Below, piece after piece: positions 9,543-17,815 of a stretch of DNA of 32,602 bases. The notes under the pieces were generated by a model. The model saw only the letters and a list, made by a program, of their open reading frames with translations. It was not told where the DNA came from and made no database searches. The DNA is from Bacteroidota bacterium (GTDB taxonomy: Bacteria; Bacteroidota; Bacteroidia; Bacteroidales; F082), in assembly GCA_014382445.1 (NCBI GenBank), contig JACNJS010000007.1, forward strand, positions 1 to 32,602, in the 5' to 3' direction. The position numbers and the translations under genes are program-made. Position 1 is the first letter of the stretch. Every line of letters begins with the position of its first letter.

Positions 9543-10448
9543 ATGAAATATTTTATTTATATTTTGAAGGGGATGGCCGTCGGGCTTGCAAATATTATTC
9601 CGGGTGTATCTGGTGGTACTATTGCTTTAATTACGGGGATTTTTGAAAGGCTGATCAATTCAATTAAATCATTTGGGATTGCATCTCTAACTTTGCTAAT
9701 TAAAGGTAGATTTAAGGAATTCGCTGAAAAAACAGATTTATACTTTCTGATTTCATTGTTTACCGGAGTAATAATTGCCATTGTACTATTAGCAAAAATT
9801 TTCGATTATTTGTTTAATCAGCATCCTGTTTTGATATGGTCTTTTTTCTTTGGTCTTATTTTAGCATCGGTATTTTTTGTTGGTCGCACTGTTGAAAAAT
9901 GGCGAATAAGCGTAGTGATTAGCTTTATTATTGGGACTGCAATTGCCGTTACTATTACGTTTTTAACTCCTGCAACTCAGAACAATAATTTTATGTACCT
10001 TAGCCTTTGCGGTGTTGTTGCTGTTTGTTCGATGATATTACCCGGCTTATCAGGGTCGTTTGTATTAATTTTAATGGGAAATTATCAACTTGTAGCTATT
10101 GATGCAATTAACAACAGAGATATGAGTATTTTAATGCCCGTACTTCTGGGCGCCATAGTAGGATTAATTGTATTTTCACATATTCTTTCGTGGGTATTTA
10201 AACGGTATAAGGATCTTACGATAGCAATATTAACGGGATTTATTTTAGGTTCTCTTGGAGTTATCTGGCCATGGAAAACCCAAATTAATGAAATGTTTGG
10301 TGATAAAATTAAAGTAATAGGTTATGATTATTTTATCCCTGATTTAAATAAAGAGTTTATATTTGCAATAGCCATAATGCTAATTGGCATCTTAAGTATT
10401 TGGATAATGGAACAAAGTGCTAAAAATGTTCAAAACGAATTAAATTAA
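9543..10448 (+). CDS. DUF368 family membrane protein, PopT-type polyprenyl-phosphate transporter
   Basis: A 301-residue polytopic inner-membrane protein. The hallmark of DUF368 is the N-terminal GxANIIPGVSGGT segment (residues 14-26) and a second, repeat-related CSMILPGLSGSF (about 161-172), an inverted-repeat arrangement typical of the family. About eight to nine hydrophobic segments follow one another. DUF368 proteins (PopT) were shown to translocate undecaprenyl phosphate back to the cytoplasmic face for recycling in cell-wall and glycan synthesis. I infer the same role here from family membership. aroE starts 5 bp after its stop, so the two are almost certainly co-transcribed and possibly translationally coupled. 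Confidence 0.92.
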   Translation: MKYFIYILKGMAVGLANIIPGVSGGTIALITGIFERLINSIKSFGIASLTLLIKGRFKEFAEKTDLYFLISLFTGVIIAIVLLAKIFDYLFNQHPVLIWSFFFGLILASVFFVGRTVEKWRISVVISFIIGTAIAVTITFLTPATQNNNFMYLSLCGVVAVCSMILPGLSGSFVLILMGNYQLVAIDAINNRDMSILMPVLLGAIVGLIVFSHILSWVFKRYKDLTIAILTGFILGSLGVIWPWKTQINEMFGDKIKVIGYDYFIPDLNKEFIFAIAIMLIGILSIWIMEQSAKNVQNELN

Positions 10449-10453
10449 CCAAA

Positions 10454-11203
10454 ATGGATATCTACGGCCTTATTGGGAAAAATATATCGCATTCATTTTC
10501 CCCGGATTATTTCAATGAAAAATTCAAAAAGTTAGGTATTAATGCTGAGTACAGGCTTTTTGAGTTAAATGACATAAATGAATTTCCTGAACTCATAACC
10601 AACAATCCTGAAATTAAGGGATTAAACGTAACCTCTCCATTTAAAAAATCTTTAGGTCAATTTATGGATTTTATTGATGATCCGGTGGATGTAACAGGTA
10701 CTATTAACACCATTAAAGTTGAACGGGAGAATAATGAAACATATCTTTCTGCCTATAATACAGATATTATTGGTTTTGAAAAAACCATTAAACCAATCCT
10801 AAAAAACAATGATAATAATATACGAGCTCTTATTTTAGGCTCGGGCGGTGGGTCAAGTGCAGTTTCATACGTATTACGAAAATATGGTATTCTATTTTTC
10901 TTTATTTCCAGGAAACCATTAAAATTATTACACTCTAGTTATTCGTGGATAGATCAGGCTGAAATGGAAGATAAGCTATTGATAATAAATACAACTCCTC
11001 TGGGAATGTATCCAGATGTTGACAATTACCCTCCGATACCTTATGAATATATCACTGAGGAACATATTCTGTACGATCTTGTTTACAATCCCGACGAAAC
11101 TTTATTCCTTAAAAAAGGGTGTGAGCGTGGTGCTACTTGTATAAACGGGTTAGAAATGTTTAAAATTCAAGCCGATGAATCGTGGAAAATTTGGTCGATG
11201 TAG
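10454..11203 (+). CDS. aroE: Shikimate dehydrogenase
   Basis: A 249-residue NADP-dependent enzyme that reduces 3-dehydroshikimate to shikimate in aromatic amino-acid biosynthesis. The substrate domain has YGLIGKNISHSFSP at the N-terminus, NVTSPFK with catalytic K64, and YNTDIIGF with catalytic D104. The nucleotide loop reads GSGGGSSAV (129-137), a variant of the usual GAGGASRAV. A Ser-Arg-Lys follows the second strand, and NTTPLGM and GLEMFKIQADESW are typical later motifs. It is slightly short compared with the E. coli enzyme, as is usual in Bacteroidota. Its start lies 5 bp downstream of the DUF368 gene, and gcvP converges from the other side. Confidence 0.95.
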   Translation: MDIYGLIGKNISHSFSPDYFNEKFKKLGINAEYRLFELNDINEFPELITNNPEIKGLNVTSPFKKSLGQFMDFIDDPVDVTGTINTIKVERENNETYLSAYNTDIIGFEKTIKPILKNNDNNIRALILGSGGGSSAVSYVLRKYGILFFFISRKPLKLLHSSYSWIDQAEMEDKLLIINTTPLGMYPDVDNYPPIPYEYITEEHILYDLVYNPDETLFLKKGCERGATCINGLEMFKIQADESWKIWSM

Positions 11204-11282
11204 GCTGAATTCCAATATCATCTCTAATATTCTCATATCATTTTTACTTTCAAACTTAACGCTTCTAAACATCCTTTAAAGA

Positions 11283-14168
11283 TTATGATTCTTTGTATTT
11301 TTCTATTGGTAAGCAGGTACATAAATTTCTGTCACCAAAGGCATCATCTATCTTGGCTACCGGTGTAAAATATTTACTGTCTCTAACCCAACTAAGTGGA
11401 TAAGCAGCTTTTTCACGATCGTAGGACATATTCCAATTATTGTCAATAAGCATTTCAGCAGTGTGAGGAGCATTTATAACAACATTATTATTCTGCTCAG
11501 CTTTCCCCTCCTCTATTTCCCGTATTTCTTCCCTAATTGTCTTCATTGCCTCTATGAAGTAATTCATTTCTAAAAGTGGTTCACTTTCCGTAGGCTCAAC
11601 CATAAGTGTTCCGTGAACCGGAAAAGCAACTGTTGGAGCATGAAACCCATAGTCCATTAACCTTTTGGCAATATCAACAACCATAACATTGGCAGTTTTA
11701 CTAAATTGATTACAATCAAGAATCATCTCGTGCCCAACGCAGCCATTTTTACCACGATATAAAATCGGGTAATGATCCTTTAACTCCTCCATCATATAAT
11801 TGGCATTTAATATTGCCATTTTTGTTGCTTCGGTAAGCCCTTTAGAGCCAAGTAATTTCAAATAACCATATGAAATAAGTAAAACTAATGCACTTCCGAA
11901 AGGTGCTGATGAAACAGAAGAATTTTTTCGATCAGCAATATTTTGCGACATAATATGACCTGGTAAAAATGGCACCAGATGTTCTGCCACACCTATCGGT
12001 CCAACGCCAGGTCCACCTCCGCCATGAGGTATACCAAAAGTTTTATGGAGGTTAAGATGACATACATCAGCACCAATATAACCCGGGTTTGTTAAACCGA
12101 CCTGTGCATTCATATTTGCTCCATCCATATACACCTGACCACCATTTTTATGCACAATTTTAATAACATCTCTTATTCCTTCTTCAAAAATACCATGTGT
12201 TGAAGGGTAGGTAATCATTATTGCAGACAGATCATTTTTGTATTCCTTAGCTTTTAGTTTAAGGTCATCTATATCAATATTACCATTATCGGCTGTTTTA
12301 ACTACAACAACATTAAGACCTGCTACTACAGCGCTTGCAGGATTTGTACCATGAGCCGAAGCCGGTATCAAACATATATTTCGATGTGCATGACCAATGC
12401 TTTTCTGGTACTCCCTTATTACTAACAATCCTGCGTATTCACCAGCAGCACCTGAGTTTGGCTGAAATGATATAGCTGAGAATCCTGTAACTTCAGATAA
12501 TATCTTATTCATTTCATTGATAATGTCCAAATATCCTTGTGCCTGATCGGAAGGAACAAATGGATGAATTTCTGTAAATTCAGGCCAACTTATTGGCATC
12601 ATTTCAGCAACTGCGTTAAGTTTCATAGTACACGAACCCAATGGGATCATCGAACGGTTAAGGGCTAAATCCTTATTCTCAAGCTTCTTTAAATAACGCA
12701 TCATTTCTGTTTCAGAATGATAACTATTAAAGACATCATGATGCATGAAATCCGATTTCCTATTCAAATTTGCAGGTAGATAAACCATTGAATTGCCCTT
12801 ATTATCAGGAAAACTTAATTCAAATTTTTCACTACCAGCGGCGTTGGCAAATACAGCGGCTAAAGTGGCAATGTCATTTTCGTTTACAGTTTCATCAATA
12901 CTAATGCCGATATGCTGGTTATCATCAAAATAACGCAAGTTTATTTCATGACGCAGAGCGATTGACTTGATTTCGTCAACACTTAAATTGTCAGGAACTT
13001 TAACATAGAGTGTATCGAAAAAGAATTTATTTTCACATTCATAACCTGACTTTTCAAGTGATAGTGATAAAGCTGCAGTTAGATTATGAATTTTGACAGC
13101 AATTTCTTTAAGTCCATCCTTTCCGTGATAAACTCCATAAAAACCAGCCATAATCGCAAGCAATGCCTGAGCCGTACAAATATTAGATGTTGCCCGTTCT
13201 CTTTTTATATGTTGCTCGCGAGTTTGCAGAGCCATTCGAAGTGCTCTATTGCCATTTCTATCTTTTGAGATACCTATTATCCTACCTGGAATGTTACGTT
13301 TATAACTGTCGGAAGTAGCAAAAAATGCAGCATGCGGACCTCCAAAGCCCATTGGTACTCCCATTCGTTGCGAAGATCCAAAAACAACATCAGCACCCCA
13401 TTCACCAGGTGGGGTTAGCATTGTTAAGCTTAATAAATCAGATGCTACTGAAATGGGTATATCCTTTTCTTTTGCCATTGTAACTACCTCTCTATAATCC
13501 TGAATATCACCTTTTTGATCAGGATACTGAATCATGCATCCGAATACCTTGTCATTAAATTCAAAATCTTCACAAGCGTCTAATTTTAATGTAATACTTT
13601 TTGATGCAGCCCTTGTTTTAAGAACTGCTATTGTTTGAGGGAACATATTTTCGGAAACCAAAAACACATTAGCGTTATTTATAACACTAGTACGAGGTCG
13701 AGAATTGTATATCATCAACATGGCTTCTGCAGCAGCTGTACTCTCATCGAGTAAGGAAGAATTTGCAATTGGCAGGCCTGTTAGATCAGAAATCATTGTT
13801 TGAAAATTCAGAAGGGCTTCGAGTCTTCCCTGAGAAATTTCAGCCTGATATGGAGTATAAGAGGTATACCATCCTGGGTTTTCAAAAACATTCCTAAGGA
13901 TAACGGGTGGAACAATCGTATTGTAATAGCCCATACCGATGTATGATTTGAATACCTTGTTTTTCTGAGAAAGTTTTCTAATATGCTTCAAATACTCATA
14001 CTCACTTAAACCTCCATCTAAATTTAGGTCATTCTTTAACCTGATATCTCCAGGAATAGTTTTATCAATTAACTGATCAACTGAGCTAAGGCCCATACGA
14101 TTTAACATGTTCGTTACATCTGCCTCTGATGGACCATTATGCCTATTTATAAAGTTTTGGGTATTCAT
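11283..14168 (-). CDS. gcvP: Glycine dehydrogenase (decarboxylating), glycine cleavage P-protein
   Basis: A single-chain 961-residue P-protein. It decarboxylates glycine with pyridoxal phosphate and passes the aminomethyl group to lipoylated H-protein. Both halves of the fused P1/P2 architecture are present. The N-terminal half starts with FINRHNGPSEADVTNMLN. The C-terminal half carries the PLP-binding lysine K709 in NLHKTFGIPHGGGGPG, including the glycine-rich strip. Length matches the family (about 950-970). No other glycine-cleavage genes are nearby, which is common in Bacteroidota. An exact TAnnTTTG element lies 65 bp upstream, so it is probably transcribed separately from hppA. Confidence 0.97.
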   Translation of the reverse strand: MNTQNFINRHNGPSEADVTNMLNRMGLSSVDQLIDKTIPGDIRLKNDLNLDGGLSEYEYLKHIRKLSQKNKVFKSYIGMGYYNTIVPPVILRNVFENPGWYTSYTPYQAEISQGRLEALLNFQTMISDLTGLPIANSSLLDESTAAAEAMLMIYNSRPRTSVINNANVFLVSENMFPQTIAVLKTRAASKSITLKLDACEDFEFNDKVFGCMIQYPDQKGDIQDYREVVTMAKEKDIPISVASDLLSLTMLTPPGEWGADVVFGSSQRMGVPMGFGGPHAAFFATSDSYKRNIPGRIIGISKDRNGNRALRMALQTREQHIKRERATSNICTAQALLAIMAGFYGVYHGKDGLKEIAVKIHNLTAALSLSLEKSGYECENKFFFDTLYVKVPDNLSVDEIKSIALRHEINLRYFDDNQHIGISIDETVNENDIATLAAVFANAAGSEKFELSFPDNKGNSMVYLPANLNRKSDFMHHDVFNSYHSETEMMRYLKKLENKDLALNRSMIPLGSCTMKLNAVAEMMPISWPEFTEIHPFVPSDQAQGYLDIINEMNKILSEVTGFSAISFQPNSGAAGEYAGLLVIREYQKSIGHAHRNICLIPASAHGTNPASAVVAGLNVVVVKTADNGNIDIDDLKLKAKEYKNDLSAIMITYPSTHGIFEEGIRDVIKIVHKNGGQVYMDGANMNAQVGLTNPGYIGADVCHLNLHKTFGIPHGGGGPGVGPIGVAEHLVPFLPGHIMSQNIADRKNSSVSSAPFGSALVLLISYGYLKLLGSKGLTEATKMAILNANYMMEELKDHYPILYRGKNGCVGHEMILDCNQFSKTANVMVVDIAKRLMDYGFHAPTVAFPVHGTLMVEPTESEPLLEMNYFIEAMKTIREEIREIEEGKAEQNNNVVINAPHTAEMLIDNNWNMSYDREKAAYPLSWVRDSKYFTPVAKIDDAFGDRNLCTCLPIEKYKES

Positions 14169-14233
14169 AATACTAATTTATTCTAACTTTTTAAAAAAAT
14201 CATTAAACTTTAGCAGACGTAATCTGCGAAATG

Positions 14234-14241
14234 CAAAAGTA
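14234..14241 (-). promoter_or_regulatory. Candidate -7 element upstream of gcvP
   Basis: On the minus strand this reads TACTTTTG, an exact TAnnTTTG match, placed 65 bp before the gcvP ATG and downstream of the hppA terminator. It suggests independent transcription of gcvP. Confidence 0.4.
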
Positions 14242-14321
14242 AAAATCTTATTAATGAAATATCCATTATTTTAATTAGAGTAGTTATAAATATTTGAAGA
14301 GTACTTACTCATTCACACATT

Positions 14322-14356
14322 AAAAAAGGGAAGCTGCTTCCACAACCTCCCTTTTT
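14322..14356 (-). terminator. Intrinsic terminator of hppA
   Basis: Arms AAAAAGGGA (14323-14331) and TCCCTTTTT (14348-14356) form a perfect 9-bp stem with a 16-nt loop. Read on the minus strand, the 3' arm ends in a T run. It lies 21 bp past the hppA stop and separates hppA from gcvP. Confidence 0.75.
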
Positions 14357-14377
14357 AGTGTTATTGGAATAATTGTA

Positions 14378-16819
14378 TTATCCTATAATTCTCATTTTGT
14401 AGAAAGATCTCCAAACAAAATATAGTGCGGCTATCAAAAATACTCCGCCTATGTAAGGCGCTACCACCCTAAATTGAGGTGCCAATGCGATTTCCATAGC
14501 CAACAATCCAAATAAAGTAGTAAACTTAATTACCGGGTTCAAAGCTACTGAGGAAGTATCTTTAAATGGATCACCAACGGTATCTCCTACCACTGCTGCT
14601 TCGTGTAAAGGAGTACCTTTTTCCTTCATATCAACCTCAACAACTTTTTTAGCATTGTCCCACGAGCCACCTGCATTGGCCATAAATATAGCCTGGAACA
14701 ATCCAAAGAAAGCAATAGACAACAAATAACTTACAAACATAGAAACAGGTAATGAGTATTTTAAAGTATCTGCATGGTTCATGCCATCAACTAACTGTGA
14801 TGGAGAAGAAAGGAATGCAAATGCCAATGCAAATGAGAAAATAGCAATAAAGATGTTCCACATTCCTTTTTGAGCATAAATAGTACAAATTTTAACTACT
14901 GCCTTTGATTTTTCAACATCTGCCTTTTTTGGGGCATCAGGATCAAGGTTTATATTATGTTTTATATACTCAACAGCGCGCGCGGCACCTGTTGTAACTG
15001 CTTGTATTGACGCACCTGTAAACCAATAAATTACAGCACCACCCAATAAGAACCCAAGAATAGTAAATGGGTTTAGAAGGTTTAGAACTTCAGTTGGTTC
15101 AATACCTATAGTATGCTTAATGACCAAAATCAAAGCGAATATCATGGTTGTTGCACCCACAACTGCTGTACCAATCAGTACCGGTTTAGCAGTGGCTTTA
15201 AATGTATTGCCAGCTCCATCATTAGCTTCAAGGTAGTATTTTGATTTCTCAAAATCTGGTGTAAAACCAAAATCTCTTTCTATTTCAGCAATGGTTTCTT
15301 TTCTATTTTCTTCAATTAATGATAATTCATAAATCGATTGAGCATTATCGGTAACAGGTCCATAACTGTCAACAGCAATGGTAACAGGTCCCATACCCAG
15401 CATACCAAAAGCCACAAGCCCAAAGGCAAAAATTGAAGGATAAATCATCATATCGCCCAACCCATAGTTACTTGCAAAATAAGCTATAAACATTAATACA
15501 AAGAAAACCATACCTTTCCAGAATGCACTAAAGTTACCTGCAACTAATCCTGATAATATATTTAACGAGGCACCGCCTTTTTGTGATGCAACAACTACCT
15601 CATTTACATGATCTGATTTGGGGCTTGTAAATAGTTTAGTAAACTCCGGAATTAGTGCAGCACCCAATGTTCCGGCACTAATTATAACGGAAAGCGAAAT
15701 CCATAAGTCGTTTGGTAATTCTTTAATAGTTAAATAACTAACTACAAAAGTAACAGCGATCGATAATATTGAAGTAATCCATACTAATGATGTAAGAGGT
15801 TTCTCAAAATCCAGATCATCTGCATTTTGATATTTTGCTTTAGTAATTATACTATTAATCCAAAAAGCACTAATTGAAGTAACGATCATGAGAATACGCA
15901 TGATGAATATCCAAGTTAGTAACTGAATCTGATAATCGATGCTGGTTACGGCAAGAAGAATAAAAGAGATCAATGCAACACCTGTTACTCCATAGGTTTC
16001 AAAACCGTCAGCAGTTGGGCCTACACTATCACCAGCATTATCACCAACACAATCGGCAATAGTTCCGGGGTTTCGTGGATCGTCTTCACCAATTTTGAAG
16101 ATAACCTTCATTAGGTCGGATCCGATATCTGCAATCTTAGTAAAAATACCACCGGCAATTCTTAATACGGAGGCACCTAACGATTCACCAATTGCAAAAC
16201 CAATAAAACTTGCACCGGCATATTCACCTGGAACAAATAATAATATAATTAGCATCATCATCAATTCCAATGAAATTAACACAACACCGATACTCATTCC
16301 TGCATTCAAAGGAATATTAAGTAACTTAATTGGTTTCCTTTCTAAAGATGCAAAAGCCATTCTTGAATTAGCCAGAGTGTTCATTCTGATTCCAAACCAG
16401 GCAACACTGTATGAACCCAATATCCCTATTACTGTCCAACCAAGGATCATTAATACGCCACCAACACCAAATAGATTTTCGCCAGTTTCCGGATCAACAG
16501 AAAGCCATCCAAAATAAAATGCTACTGCAGATCCAATAAAGATAAACAAAATTGCAAGGAATTTCCCTTGCTCAATTAGGTAAGTTTTTGCTGTTTCAAA
16601 AATAACCTGAGCAACATCAAGCATCGACCGATGAGCGCGAATTTTCTTTACCTTCATAAATTGGTACAAACCAAACAAGAATCCCCCAAATGTGATCAGG
16701 AATCCCCAGTATAAAATTGACTGGTCTTTAACACCATCAGGGATGACAAGGTCGGCCTCGCTTGCCGATACCAGAACAGGTGCGGCAAATAAAGCCAAAA
16801 GCGTAAGAATTTTTTTCAT
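14378..16819 (-). CDS. hppA: Membrane-bound ion-translocating pyrophosphatase
   Basis: An 813-residue polytopic enzyme that couples PPi hydrolysis to pumping H+ and/or Na+ out of the cytoplasm. The catalytic acidic cluster is seen as DCVGDNAGDSVGPTADGFETY, here split as DCVGDNAGDSVG and PTADGFETY (about residues 260-280). A second acidic motif near the C-terminus reads GDTVGDPFKDTSS (about 750-762). The N-terminus has a signal-like hydrophobic stretch ending SASEA, and about 16 membrane segments follow. The GNTFKATAKP motif places K541 at the position that in the classic rule separates K+-independent (Lys) from K+-dependent (Ala) enzymes. Whether that rule holds in this clade is uncertain, as is the pumped ion. 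Length is typical of the long Bacteroidota form. Confidence 0.95.
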   Translation of the reverse strand: MKKILTLLALFAAPVLVSASEADLVIPDGVKDQSILYWGFLITFGGFLFGLYQFMKVKKIRAHRSMLDVAQVIFETAKTYLIEQGKFLAILFIFIGSAVAFYFGWLSVDPETGENLFGVGGVLMILGWTVIGILGSYSVAWFGIRMNTLANSRMAFASLERKPIKLLNIPLNAGMSIGVVLISLELMMMLIILLFVPGEYAGASFIGFAIGESLGASVLRIAGGIFTKIADIGSDLMKVIFKIGEDDPRNPGTIADCVGDNAGDSVGPTADGFETYGVTGVALISFILLAVTSIDYQIQLLTWIFIMRILMIVTSISAFWINSIITKAKYQNADDLDFEKPLTSLVWITSILSIAVTFVVSYLTIKELPNDLWISLSVIISAGTLGAALIPEFTKLFTSPKSDHVNEVVVASQKGGASLNILSGLVAGNFSAFWKGMVFFVLMFIAYFASNYGLGDMMIYPSIFAFGLVAFGMLGMGPVTIAVDSYGPVTDNAQSIYELSLIEENRKETIAEIERDFGFTPDFEKSKYYLEANDGAGNTFKATAKPVLIGTAVVGATTMIFALILVIKHTIGIEPTEVLNLLNPFTILGFLLGGAVIYWFTGASIQAVTTGAARAVEYIKHNINLDPDAPKKADVEKSKAVVKICTIYAQKGMWNIFIAIFSFALAFAFLSSPSQLVDGMNHADTLKYSLPVSMFVSYLLSIAFFGLFQAIFMANAGGSWDNAKKVVEVDMKEKGTPLHEAAVVGDTVGDPFKDTSSVALNPVIKFTTLFGLLAMEIALAPQFRVVAPYIGGVFLIAALYFVWRSFYKMRIIG

Positions 16820-17123
16820 AACTATTTTAATTAATTAATTTAAAGTACAAATTTTTATGCATTTGCTAAACAGCCGGCTAAAGTAAAAATAATGATTTAA
16901 TTCCAGCAATAATATTTACTTTTGTTATTAATACTCAATTAACAATTTTTGTTGAATTAATAAAATAGAATGTAAAAATAATATTGACTGTAATTGTATA
17001 ATTCTTCATTTCAATGCTTTACTGTCGATTTAATAATTTGTTAGTAAATAACAAAAAAACTATTTATTAATAAATCAGCTAAGCATAAAAAGTTTTATAT
17101 TTTTATAAATTATTTAAATCTGC
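16820..17123. promoter_or_regulatory. Divergent promoter region between hppA and the DUF151 gene
   Basis: A 304-bp, very AT-rich gap between divergent genes with no supported ORF. It must hold promoters in both directions. An exact TAnnTTTG match on + (TACTTTTG, 16917-16924) lies about 200 bp before the DUF151 gene. On the minus side only a near match (TACTTTAG, about 16870-16880) precedes hppA. Confidence 0.4.
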
Positions 17124-17714
17124 ATGAAGAAGGTTAAGCTTGAAATAGTAGGAATGTCATATAGCCAATCGCAAAGTGGTGCATATGCATTAATACTTGG
17201 TATACCAGGACAAAAAAAAAGATTACCAATTATTATTGGTGGTAGTGAAGCTCAAGCAATTGCTATTGAACTTGAGAAAATGAAACCGTCGAGGCCACTT
17301 ACACACGATTTATTTACAAACTTTGCTAATCATTTCGGTATAAGGGTTACGGAAGTTATTATAAACAAGTTTGAAGAGGGAATATTCTTCTCAAGGCTTG
17401 TTTGCGAACACAACGGGGCAGAAAGTGAAATCGACAGTAGGACGTCGGATGCTGTAGCCATAGCTCTAAGGTTTAAGTGCCCAATTTATGCATATCAAAG
17501 CATTATAGATGAAGCTGGAATTGTTCTTGAAGATCACCCAATTGGTGAAGATCCTGAAGGAACAAAATCTACTCCTGAGCATGAAGATATCGAGTCTGAT
17601 TATAGCGATTACCTACTAGAAGAATTGGAAGATCTGATAAAAAAGGCCATTGAAAACGAAAATTATGAAAAGGCATCCAAAATCAGAGATGAAATTAAAA
17701 GAAGAAAGAAATGA
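17124..17714 (+). CDS. DUF151 (bifunctional nuclease-like) protein with C-terminal UVR motif
   Basis: A 196-residue protein. Residues 1-130 form a DUF151/bifunctional nuclease domain with LPIIIGGSEAQAIAIELE (33-50), RPLTHDLF (57-64) and SRTSDAVAIALRF (103-115). The acidic linker (about 140-160) leads to a UVR motif, YEKASKIRDEIKRRKK, at the extreme C-terminus, as in UvrB/C and ClpC interaction motifs. Plant and archaeal relatives have reported nuclease activity. In Bacteroidota the function is not established. It is followed by a nucleoside transporter and thyA, which supports a link to nucleotide or DNA metabolism, but that is inference. The ATG at 17124 gives the canonical N-terminus. Confidence 0.85.
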   Translation: MKKVKLEIVGMSYSQSQSGAYALILGIPGQKKRLPIIIGGSEAQAIAIELEKMKPSRPLTHDLFTNFANHFGIRVTEVIINKFEEGIFFSRLVCEHNGAESEIDSRTSDAVAIALRFKCPIYAYQSIIDEAGIVLEDHPIGEDPEGTKSTPEHEDIESDYSDYLLEELEDLIKKAIENENYEKASKIRDEIKRRKK

Positions 17715-17815
17715 TACAACAATACATGCACCTCGTAATAAATTACCTTTAAAATATTCAATCATTTCCGTACTTTCAACAATATAATTTGACAAAAAAA
17801 TTCATTAAGATTATT

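Noticed and set aside
9358-9543. 61-codon ORF before the DUF368 gene
   Set aside because: It begins with TTG in very AT-rich DNA, has no recognisable features and runs into the next start codon; it overlaps the likely promoter.
16095-16517. 140-codon + strand ORF inside hppA
   Set aside because: It lies antisense to a strongly conserved membrane pyrophosphatase; its Ile/Pro/Asn-rich translation is the usual antisense shadow of hydrophobic codons.
17789-17815. TTG start adding nine residues to the nucleoside transporter
   Set aside because: The TTG overlaps a TATAATTTG promoter-like stretch and an ATG follows nine codons later directly before the basic/hydrophobic N-terminus.
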